A stretch of 64,000 bases of DNA from Tillandsia leiboldiana (Eukaryota; Streptophyta; Magnoliopsida; Poales; Bromeliaceae). Numbering within the stretch: the stretch's first letter is position 1; every line of letters begins with the position of its first letter. Positions 53,766 to 62,811 of this stretch are shown piece after piece. The notes under the pieces were generated by a model. It saw nothing but the letters and a program-made list of their open reading frames with translations. It was not told where the DNA came from and did not search any database. The translations under genes were made by a program, and so were the position numbers. The stretch lies in assembly GCA_029204045.2 (NCBI GenBank), contig CM055074.1, positions 13,763,659 through 13,827,658 of the forward strand. The letters are read 5' to 3'.

Positions 53766-54324
53766 GCGTAAGCAGCCGTGAGCATAAAAACCGAAGTCGG
53801 TGTGGGATATAGAGCATCGCGACACCCGTCGCAATAGATAGTAATAAAGGGATACTCATATGGAAAGGGGTTAGTTGAAAACTATTAGCACATCTACTTT
53901 ACTCTTACATAGAACATGATGAGACCTCACTTTAACAAGGACGCACGATAAGGGTACCCACCTTCCGACTTTCGAAAAGTCGCACCGATCAGTGTCCCGA
54001 TCGCAAATATGCCTCAAGCAACCATACCGTTGTTCAGAGAGGACAATCTGCCAATCCAGTCTACAACTGCGACATTCATCCATCCGGAGGTCCACGTCAT
54101 CCACACTATCCCTTAATGTGATAAACATAACAATAACGAATTATACACAAAAGGGTTCTAAGGGTGTACCCACCTTCAATCGCGTCAACCGAAACACCTG
54201 AAATCGTCCCGCGCCTTCGTACGATTCCCGGACCTAAAAGGACCCCCCAAAAAAACAAGGTAAGACTAGACTTGCCCATGAAGAACCGAGGTTCCGAACA
54301 CGTAAAAGTAAGGCGGAAACCGAG

Positions 54325-54672
54325 TGGCGGCGGCGGCGGCGGGGGCCCCGTGCGATACCAGCCCGCGCGGCGCCACAAACGGCACGGCCGCGCGCGGCAC
54401 TAACCCGCGCGGGCGCCACCTGCGGTGCGGCCGCGCGCGTTACCAACCCGCGCGGGCGCCGCCTGCGGTGCGGCCCCGCGCGGCACCGCAAGGGGCGCGA
54501 TCCACGCGGCACCACCCGCACGGCGCCGCCTGCGGTGCGGCCCTGCGCGGTACCAGACCGCACGGCGCCGCAAGTGGCGCGGCCCGCGCGGCACCAACCC
54601 GCGCGTTCGTGCAGTGCGGGCGGCATCTCGCAGCGGCGACGGCGCGTCCGTACACCGTGGCGGCGGCGCTCT
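54325..54672. repeat. GC-rich array, Gypsy-4 5' LTR
   Basis: Partner of 47505-47880, with the same unit type and several small differences. Confidence 0.8.
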
Positions 54673-55022
54673 AGGGCATCGTGGCGGCGATGCGACGAAC
54701 GGCATAAGCGACTCGAACCAAAAAGCGGCGCAACTCAAAACCAAAAACAACGAAATACACACGAATAAACGCTGCTTACCTTGATCTAACGGGGAATGTT
54801 AAGGATTTTGTTTTGGCGTATTTCGTGAAGTGGTTAAGTCTTGAAGATTGAAGTTGAAGAATTGTGGATCACATGCATCAATCTCAAGAAGAAAGAATTC
54901 AAAAGGATCAGGTATGTTTAACTAAATAATTTTGGTGATCCGAATACTTTCTTATAGTGTAGAAACACTTGGATGAATTTTTAATTGCATAAAAATAAAA
55001 AACTGTACATGTAATATGTTCA

Positions 55023-55249
55023 GGATCCGGATCTGGGCATTCCAGTCCGGACCCCGAACATAGTTTAGTTCATGCGGAATTTCAGTACGGACCTCCCCTG
55101 TTTCAGTCCGGACCCCGAACATTGATTCTGCAGATATCGCTTGAACAGTCCGGACTGCCCACATTACAGTCCGGACCCCGAACATGTTTTTCTGGAAAAA
55201 TTTTGTTTAATGACGACAGTCCGGACCCTACTTATTCCAGTCCGGACCG
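55023..55249 (+). promoter_or_regulatory. CAGTCCGGAC array, Sire-2 LTR
   Basis: About nine CCGG-centred units, mostly CAGTCCGGACC, several followed by CCGAACA. They occupy the position of the GATCCGGATC array of Sire-1, upstream of the TATA box. Confidence 0.75.
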
Positions 55250-55311
55250 TCGACCCAAAAATTCCATATAAGGTAGTTTTTGATGCTTATCTCTTTCCAA
55301 AGGTTTCTAAC

Positions 55312-55320
55312 CTATAAATA
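55312..55320 (+). promoter_or_regulatory. Sire-2 LTR TATA box
   Basis: CTATAAATA, in the context AACCTATAAATA shared with Sire-1. Transcription start predicted near 55345. Confidence 0.65.
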
Positions 55321-55582
55321 AACCCTTTTATTCATCTTTTAGGGTGAAGAAGATTTAAGAATCCAAATATAAGAAAAATCCACATATAGAGAAGAAAGAA
55401 AATCACGTTAAAATTTATGTTTCTTCATCTATATTGATCGATTTGATTCTAGTGTGTCCAAACTCCTATTTCCTGTAGAATCTAATTGAGGAATACTTAG
55501 ATGGTGTTTTTTGATCTATCTTTGATCTAAGTATTCGGTGTATTTTTATCACCAACAATCAACGATTTTATCATAAATCGGC

Positions 55583-55760
55583 GCGTGGATTCGCGTGGCC
55601 TTGTGGATTCAAGGTGCTACCGCTCTCGTGGACTCGGAGCGAGGCGCGTTCGTGTGATCGAGGCGTGCCGCATTGGTGAAGACCGTGGATTCGGTTGGAC
55701 GTCGTGGATTCGACGTTGGACTTTGTGGATTCGAAGTTGGACGCTAATCGTGGATTCGAG
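55583..55760 (+). repeat. Hairpin array with GTGGATTC loop, Sire-2 LTR
   Basis: Stems: CGC/GCG (55583), CCTT/AAGG (55599), CGCTC/GAGCG with loop GTGGACTC (55621-55641), a decayed member near 55650, GACC/GGTT (55681), ACGTC/GACGT (55699), ACTTT/GAAGT (55720) and a weak one near 55747. The order matches Sire-1, while several stems have changed on both sides. Confidence 0.8.
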
Positions 55761-56058
55761 GCGCGTCGTGGAGCGAGCGGAGAAGATCAACTACGAGCGT
55801 ATGGAAAAGGTTGAGTCATAGGTTTACGGTAAATCACCTTGTACGTGTTTTAATTCTAGTGGATTTCGCCGTGTTATCGGTCCCGTGGTTTTTTACTCCT
55901 GTGACGGAGTTTTCCACGTAAATCTTGCGTACTTTATTTATTTTCCGCATTGGGTTATTTTTACGCAACGATTTGGTGTGTTTATTGTTTACACCTATTC
56001 ACCCCCCCTCTAGGTGGTTTTTCCCCTATTCAGATCCATATAATCTATAACCCACAAG

Positions 56059-56069
56059 TGGTATCAGAG
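56059..56069 (+). promoter_or_regulatory. Sire-2 primer binding site (tRNA-iMet)
   Basis: TGGTATCAGAG, two bases after the LTR end. Confidence 0.92.
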
Positions 56070-56089
56070 AGGGAATAGGGTTGTAAACA

Positions 56090-58170
56090 ATGGTTGAAGG
56101 TGGAAACATCAACAGACCACCGTTCTTCGATGGAACAAATTATGCCTACTGGAAAGTACGCATGAGAGCGTTTTTGATTTCCATCGATTAACGGGTTTGA
56201 CAATCAATTGAGTTTGGATGGACAAATCCAACTGAAGTTATTGTTGATGTTGTCACCATCAAACCTAGGTCGAAATGGACTAAGGAAGAAATTGATGCAT
56301 CTTCTTACAACGGCAAAGGAATTAACGCTTTATTTAATGCTTTGTCGCAAACCGAATTCTCTCGCGTCTCGGCATGTGAGACTGCGAAAGAAATCTAGGA
56401 TGTTCTACAAGTTACACATGAGGGAACAAGCCTTGTGAAGATTCAAAAACTGCAAATGCTTACGAGCAAATTTGACTCAATTTTTATGGCAGAAAATGAA
56501 TCGTTCACAGACTATTATACACGATTGTAAGATATCGTTAATACATGTGCTAACTTGGGAGAGAAAATTCCAAAATCTAAAGTTGTAAGAAAGATTTTAA
56601 GGACTCTTCCTGAAAGATTTCGTGCTAAGGTTGCAGCCATTGAAACAGTAAAATATCCGGACGAAATCCGTGTAGAAGAATTAGTTGGTGCACTTCAAAC
56701 TTATAAAATGACTTTTCTTACTAACAATTCTTCTGGAAAGCCTTCATCTTCTTCTAAGTCTTCAGGTTTTGCATTGAAAACAACAAAAGAAGAAGACGCG
56801 GATTCATCCTCCTCAAACGGTGATGAGAATCTATCAATGGAGGATTTCGAGAAGCAGCTTGCACTCTTGACGAGGAAATTTCGCCGAAGCTTTCGAAGGG
56901 GTAATTCAAGCAAAACCTCATCCTTCGTAAAGTCCAAGAAAGGCAAAGGATCTTCAAGCTTTAAGTCAAGAAAGCAAGAAAGTTCTTCAAAGGACAAGAA
57001 GAACTCGGAGGGACAAATCCAATGCTTCAAGTGCCGAGGCTACGGTCACATCTCAAAGGAATGTCCCAACAAGAATCCGTCAAAGAAGAAGGCGATGCAA
57101 GCCGTCACTTGGGATGACACCTCAACTTCAAATGAGTCATCTTCCAGTGACGAGGATAACAACGCGACGGCATTCCACGCGTCCACAATTTTACCTTACG
57201 TGTGCTTTATGGCAAGTACATCTGGTTCATTATCCAACTCCTCCCAGGTTGAAAAATCTGCATTGGATGATGAACCGAGTGATTCCAAAGGTGAAGACTT
57301 TGCTTTTTCCTATCATAAACTATTGAAGGATTCAAAGAAATTGGCAAACCAAAACAAGAGTTTGAGAAGAAGGTTGGGGGATCTTGAAGAAGAAGCTAAA
57401 AAGAAAACTTCTTTCTCAAACGCTCTTGAAGTGGAATGGGACAATTTGAACAAGATAAATGTTTCCCTTCAAGAGAAGAACGAGCATTTCGAGAAGGAAC
57501 ACAACAAGTTGGTGGATAAAGCTAATTACTTCTTGAAGCTCTACACTGAGGCTCAACAAGAAAGATGGAGATGACGAAGACTATACTCCAACTTAAGGAA
57601 GATTTGAAGCGTTTCTCTTCCGGAAGGAGCAAGTTGGATAAGATGCTTGGTCTTGGTCAAACGAATCGTTTGGGCCTTGGATACGATCGAACTGGAAACA
57701 GTCCTAGTTCGAGTGAAACAATTTTTGTGCCTCAGTCGGTTGCTCCTCCTCCTCCTCTACCGACGAAAATCAATGCATCCAACGACAATGAGCCTACCTC
57801 AATTCGGCCAGGATCAAATACTTCCAAGGTATGTTTTCGTTGTGGTTTTGCAGGGCACATTAGAAGCAATTGCAAGAATGGAGCGAAGCGATCAAATCAA
57901 GCGCCTCTTGCAACAACTACCAACAAGTTCATCCCCCGAAAATCAAAGGAGAATTTTTCAAAGGTAAAGAACCTTGGTAGTACACCTAACAAGATGACGT
58001 CGTCATGGATTGCAAAGAAAAGTGATCAAGCGAACAAGACGCATTCACCAAGGAAATCAATGTCACAATCATTGCCGACATATTCCAAAACTTGCAAGGT
58101 TTGGGTGCGCAAACGTGAAATCTTCCCTTGTCTTGTCATTCATACATCACTGCATGCTTATGACAAACTC
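56090..58170 (+). pseudogene. Sire-2 gag, four stop codons and two frameshifts
   Basis: The start MVEGGNINRPPFFDGTNYAY is at 56090. In-frame stops are TAA 56189, TGA 56198, TAG 56396 and TAA 56528; three of the four are explained by C-to-T or G-to-A changes relative to Sire-1. From 56555 the frame is open (339 aa) with RTLPERFRAKVAAIE and the knuckle CFKCRGYGHISKEC, followed by a coiled coil. A one-base loss near 57558 shifts the frame (57565-58188, second knuckle CFRCGFAGHIRSNC), and a one-base gain near 58165 restores it. Confidence 0.85.
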
Positions 58171-61100
58171 GTCTTGGTATCTGAATAGTGGATGTTCCCG
58201 TCACATGACCGGTGACAAAAATTGTTTTCAAACTTTAAAGAAAATCTCCGGAGGACTTGTAGTTTTCGGAGACGGTCGTTCTTCAAAATTTGTTGGAAAA
58301 GGGACAATTACTATTCCAGAAGGCCTAGTTTTGAACAATGTTTTATTTGTTGAAGGCCTTAAGACTAACCTCATTAGCACTAGTCAACTGTGCGATAATG
58401 GTTTTTCAGTTAATTTTTCTTCTGCTGAATGCATTGTAACTGATAAGGACCATTCATTCTTTTTGAAAGGGGTTAGATCTGATAATAACTGCTATGTAGT
58501 TCCTAGTAAATTTTCTGAACATTGTAACCTAGTATCACTAGATAATGAAACTCTTTGGCATGAAAGACTAGGTCACATAAATTTTAAGGAACTTTCTAGA
58601 ATATCAAACAAAGACGTGGTTAAGGGTGTTCCTAAACTATCTTTTAAAGAAAACATTGTGTGTGGAGGTTGTCAAAAGGGAAAACAATCAAGGGCCACAC
58701 ACAAGAATTTAAACCACGTGGGAACCAAACGGCCACTTGAATTATTGCACATGGACTTAATGGGGCCGACTCGTCAACCAAGTTTGGGAGGTAAATGGTA
58801 CATTTTTCTTATGGTTGATGATTTCTCTAGATTTTCTTGGGTAGCATTTTTAAGAGAGAAAACGGATACTTTCGGTTCTTTTCATGAGATATGTCATCGT
58901 GTTATGATTGAGAAAAATGAAAAGATCGTTCGTGTTCGAAGTGATAGAGGTGGAGAATTTATAAATTCAAAATTCATTGATTTTTGCACTTCCAATGGCA
59001 TAAAACATGAATTCTCTGCACCCTATACACCGCAACAGAATGGTGTAGTCGAGCGCAAAAACAGAGTAGTACAAGAGATGGCGCGTGTTATGCTTCACAG
59101 CCGGAAACTCCCGTTACATTTTTGGGCTGAAGCAGTTAACACCGCGGTCTATGTAATCAATCAAGTTTATTTGCGCCCGAGTACTTTGAATACACTATAT
59201 GAGCTATGGTTTTGTAGAAAACCAAATATCAAGTATTTTCGAATCTTTGGGAGTCGCTGTTACATTTTACGTGATCGCGAAAATTTTGAAAAATTCAACT
59301 CTCGAAGTGACGAAGAAATTTTCATGGGTTATTCTACAAACAGTAGAGCATATCGGGTATTTAATCTCGAATCTAAAACGATGGTAGAATCTTTTAATGT
59401 TAAAATAGATAAAGCTTTTCATTTTTCAACTGATAAATCTACTCCTGATATCTCTATTGATGATGAATCTCCTGCTAATGATAATGCATCTACTCATGAT
59501 AATTCTTCCGATAATGTTGATGCATCTCATGGTTATTCTAGTTCATCTAATGTGCAGGAATCATCGCAAATACCTCCGAGCACTCCGTTACCTCAAACGC
59601 TATGTATCTCCAAGGACCATCCAGAGTCAAATATCATTGGAGATCCACAAGAAGGAGTCAGGACTCGGAGACAGTTGGTTTGTGGAGTTGCGTGTTACGT
59701 CTCCATGTTGGAACCAAAGAACGTTGATGAAGCTCTTCAGGATGATTATTGGATTGAAGCAATGCAAGAAGAGCTCCATCAATTCGAAAGGAACAAAGTC
59801 TGGGAATTAACGAAGCCCCCGAAGCAACAACACATCATCGGTACAAAATGGATTTTCAAGAATAAGAAAAATAAAGATGGTACCGTTGTCCGGAACAAAT
59901 CAAGATTAGTTGCTCAGGGCTATTCACAAGTTGAAGGTATAGACTTTGATGAGACGTTCGCCCCGGTAGCTCGTCTCGAGTCAATTCGTATCATTTTCGC
60001 AATTGCTTGTCATTTCAAAATTAAACTTTTTCAAATGGATGTTAAGAGAGCTTTTTTAAATGGTTTTCTAAATGAGGAAGTTTATGTGGCTCAACCAAAA
60101 GGTTTCATTGATCATAAACTACCTAACCATGTGTTTCGATTGAAAAAGGCTCTTTACGGTCTAAAACAAGCACCACGAGCATGTTACGAAAGGTTGACAA
60201 AGCACCTTTTGGAAAAGGGCTATGCTCGAGGGGGAGCCGATAGGACACTCTTTGTGAAGCTCTTTCAGGATAACTTCATTGTGGCACAAATCTATGTCGA
60301 TGACATTGTATTCGGTGCAACAAGGAACAACGATGCTTCAAAATTCGCTGAAACAATGGAAAGCGAATTTGAGATGTCCATGATGGGCGAGTTGACATAC
60401 TTTCTTGGATTGCAAGTAAAACAAACAGAAGATGGAATTCATTTATGTCAATCCAAGTATGCAATGGAGTTAGTCAAGAAATTCGGATTAGAGAACTCTA
60501 AAGACTTTCCGACTCCTATGGGAACTAGCAATAAGGGATTAGGAAGTGAATCTCATGGAGAAAGTGTAGAAGAGAAACTTTACAGAAGTATGATTGGAAG
60601 TCTAATCTACCTTACGGCTAGTCGCCCGGACATTGCCTTTAGTGTAGGAATTTGCGCGAGATATCAATCTGCACCGAAGGAAATTCACCTAAAAGCGGTG
60701 AAACGGATCATCCGGTACGTCAAAGGTACACTAAATTTCGGAATTTGGTATCCTATGGGCACATCTATCGACATAATAGGATATTCGGATGCCGATTGGG
60801 CTGGATCAGTGGATGATCGGAAGAGCACGAGTGGTGCATGTTTTTACCTTGGCCATTGTCTTGTTGCATGGCATAGTAAAAAGCAAAACTGCATTGCACT
60901 CTCGACTACCGAAGCGGAATACATTTCAGCGGGAAGTTGTGCAACTCAATTGATTTGGATGAAAAGCGTATTGAACGACTTCCGAATTTCTGCGACTTCG
61001 GTAACAATTCTTTGTGACAACACTAGTGCCATTAACATTTCTAAAAACCCTGTGTTGCACTCTAGAACAAAACACATTGAACTTAGATATCATTTTCTTA

Positions 61101-61213
61101 GAGAGCTAGTTGAATCAAGTTCTTTACAACTTTCTTATGTTTCAACCGAAGATCAATTAGCCGATATTTTGACAAAACCTTTGGATCAAAAAACGTTTTA
61201 TTCATTTACGTAA
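58010..61213 (+). CDS. Sire-2 protease, integrase, reverse transcriptase and RNase H (1067-aa open frame)
   Basis: Longest frame in the window; its first ~50 codons are gag sequence read out of frame. Protease: SWYLNSGCSRHMTGD at residues 55-69, where residue 59 (AAT, 58184-58186) is Asn instead of the catalytic Asp, so protease should be dead. Integrase: finger HERLGH...CGGCQKGK, then core D (VDDFSRFSW), D (RSDRGGEF), E (QQNGVVERK), about 268-350. RT: TKWIFKNKKNKDG, FQMDVKRAFLNGF, catalytic YVDD at 762-765. RNase H: YSDADWAGSVDDRKSTSG (about 926), STTEAEYISAG, DNTSAINISKN. The last residues are frameshifted by one extra A near 61190; the Sire-1 protein ends in RKAIGMLSLK. Confidence 0.9.
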   Translation: MQRKVIKRTRRIHQGNQCHNHCRHIPKLARFGCANVKSSLVLSFIHHCMLMTNSSWYLNSGCSRHMTGDKNCFQTLKKISGGLVVFGDGRSSKFVGKGTITIPEGLVLNNVLFVEGLKTNLISTSQLCDNGFSVNFSSAECIVTDKDHSFFLKGVRSDNNCYVVPSKFSEHCNLVSLDNETLWHERLGHINFKELSRISNKDVVKGVPKLSFKENIVCGGCQKGKQSRATHKNLNHVGTKRPLELLHMDLMGPTRQPSLGGKWYIFLMVDDFSRFSWVAFLREKTDTFGSFHEICHRVMIEKNEKIVRVRSDRGGEFINSKFIDFCTSNGIKHEFSAPYTPQQNGVVERKNRVVQEMARVMLHSRKLPLHFWAEAVNTAVYVINQVYLRPSTLNTLYELWFCRKPNIKYFRIFGSRCYILRDRENFEKFNSRSDEEIFMGYSTNSRAYRVFNLESKTMVESFNVKIDKAFHFSTDKSTPDISIDDESPANDNASTHDNSSDNVDASHGYSSSSNVQESSQIPPSTPLPQTLCISKDHPESNIIGDPQEGVRTRRQLVCGVACYVSMLEPKNVDEALQDDYWIEAMQEELHQFERNKVWELTKPPKQQHIIGTKWIFKNKKNKDGTVVRNKSRLVAQGYSQVEGIDFDETFAPVARLESIRIIFAIACHFKIKLFQMDVKRAFLNGFLNEEVYVAQPKGFIDHKLPNHVFRLKKALYGLKQAPRACYERLTKHLLEKGYARGGADRTLFVKLFQDNFIVAQIYVDDIVFGATRNNDASKFAETMESEFEMSMMGELTYFLGLQVKQTEDGIHLCQSKYAMELVKKFGLENSKDFPTPMGTSNKGLGSESHGESVEEKLYRSMIGSLIYLTASRPDIAFSVGICARYQSAPKEIHLKAVKRIIRYVKGTLNFGIWYPMGTSIDIIGYSDADWAGSVDDRKSTSGACFYLGHCLVAWHSKKQNCIALSTTEAEYISAGSCATQLIWMKSVLNDFRISATSVTILCDNTSAINISKNPVLHSRTKHIELRYHFLRELVESSSLQLSYVSTEDQLADILTKPLDQKTFYSFT

Positions 61214-62173
61214 AGCAATTGGAATGCTTTCTTTGAAATAACCTCTTTTGAACTTTTGATAAGGATAGGTTTTGTTTTGTATTTTTGTTCTTTCTTTTTG
61301 TTGTAAATAGAACATTAACTGAGCATTAGTATAATTGACTTTAATTGCATCCTTTCATATTTTGAGAAATTTATTATGATTTGGATATCTTTAAAATTCA
61401 TTTGATGCAATGATCATGTATATCAATTATTTTATCTTTAATTGATCAAAATCAATTCCTCTCTCAATGATCTCTTAGTATAGTTTTTATCTTATTTGAC
61501 AATTGAGTTAAGTATGAACATTAGATCAATTTTTGGTTGAATACTTAATATTTTGTATAATTGATAGCCAATTGAGGGGGAGTTTTTGCTAAATGTTTAA
61601 TGCTCGAAAGATGTGGAAAGAGTTACATCCTTAAGTGGAGTGTGAAAACTACCACCACATGGAGGAAAGAGCTACCACCTCGGTCGTCCGAGTACTGTGT
61701 GCAGCTACCACATATATACCAAGCATGGTGATTTCTTGTTTACTTCATAAAATACTTTTTGAAATATTTGACTCTGTCGAATTTCAAGGTTGGTATAAGG
61801 TGGGATTTTGAAAGAAAGATGCTCAAAGAGCCACTCCCTTAAAATATTGTGACTAAATAGCATTATCCGATTTATTTAGGATTTCAAACATCTATCGATC
61901 TTTATGCTTCATTTTCTTTATTTGATTAATGATTTGATAAACGCATTATACTTTAGATCATGATTGATGTTTAGAACTTGCTCAACTTTAGAGGAGTTAA
62001 TTTTTATAGATTTTCGTTTCATTATTTGAGTATTATTGATAGATTTAGCATAATCTAATTCTTTTGATATGAAACGATGATTTTTGTTTAAAATTGATAT
62101 ACAAGAATGCTTACAATCTTTTTCTGGATTTTCAGAAATTTTTCGAAATTTTTCTGAAGAAAAAATTGAAGCC
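61214..62173 (+). other. Sire-2: spacer between RNase H and ORF X promoter
   Basis: No gene seen. It carries a polypurine tract (GAGGGGGAG, 61574-61582), the strongly conserved block 61640-61728 with the CTCGG-TCGT-CCGAG hairpin (61679-61692), and AT-rich sequence. Confidence 0.7.
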
Positions 62174-62266
62174 GATCCGGACTGCATGAAATTGATCCGG
62201 ATCCCGAACGTTGGATTTTCTCTGCGAGAAGCCGATCCGGACTGGATTCCTGATCTGATCCGGACC
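62174..62266 (+). promoter_or_regulatory. Internal CCGG palindrome array, Sire-2
   Basis: Four units: GATCCGGAC, GATCCGGATCCCGAAC, GATCCGGAC and GATCCGGACC. Three have the CCGGAC core found in the LTR of the same element. A TATA-like TTTAATAG follows at 62277, aligned to the TATA site of Sire-1 left. Confidence 0.65.
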
Positions 62267-62402
62267 GCGGCTAGGGTTTAATAGAAACGAAGGGTTATTT
62301 GAATTCTATTCTTTTCTAAACTTTGTTTCAAGGATCCCATAGCTTCTCTCTCTAGAATCCAACTAATTTGGACCCTTCCTAACTCAAGTTCTTTCGATTC
62401 AA

Positions 62403-62785
62403 GTAAGTTTCTCGGATCAAAACTCGAAATTTTTACTATTTTTGCTCTGTTCTTAAAAAACGTGAGGGATTTCATGCCTCTAATTTAATTTTGAACGGTT
62501 TTTGGTCAAATTTCTTTTGAAATTAGAACTCTGGGTAGATTAGTTTTGTTTCTATGCCTTGTATTCATTTGATTAACGGATTTTTGAGCTTCGATTTCTA
62601 TAAATTCGGTTTTAGGGCATATGTAAGGAATTTTCGAAAAACATGGAATTGATCTATTTTTAAAATTCTTTTTGCAAAACTAACTTGACTACTAGTCTCT
62701 ATACACGATAATGATTGTTTGGGTATGATTTTTCAAATTTTTGAAAATTGAACATTTTTTCGTGTTCTTGAGTTCTTGCTCGCAG
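62403..62785 (+). other. Predicted 5'-UTR intron of ORF X, Sire-2 (383 nt)
   Basis: Donor CAA-GTAAGT at 62403, acceptor TTGCTCGCAG ending at 62785. Long matches with the Sire-1 introns run through the interior, for example AGAACTCTGGGTAGATTAG. The ATG of ORF X is 27 bases after the acceptor. Confidence 0.65.
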
Positions 62786-62811
62786 GCTCTGTTTTCAACT
62801 CATTTGGAGCA

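Larger units (their letters stand above)
52859..54796 (-). repeat. Gypsy-4 5' LTR, U5-side part (interrupted by Sire-2)
   Basis: It starts TGTCACGTCCCGG. It has a poly-T run (about 52901), one CCACACG-loop hairpin (53137-53153, stem GGTG/CACC), the GGCCAA hairpin (53732-53765) and a GC-rich array (54325-54672). It breaks off at 54796 in CGGGGAA where Sire-2 begins; the partner LTR continues GACGATCC at 47999. No gene. Confidence 0.85.
54797..56056 (+). repeat. Sire-2 5' LTR (1260 bp)
   Basis: It starts TGTTAAGG and ends AACCCACA. It contains a CCGGAC palindrome array (55023-55249), a TATA box (55312-55320) and the GTGGATTC hairpin array (55583-55760). No gene. Confidence 0.9.

Noticed and set aside
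55585..55821. 78-aa frame across the Sire-2 hairpin array, and the 73-75-aa frames at 19998, 20706 and 38816
   Set aside because: They translate repeated GTGGATTC as repeated SRG/WI or IHE words; no start context, and they lie in R/U5. The repeat explains the frame.
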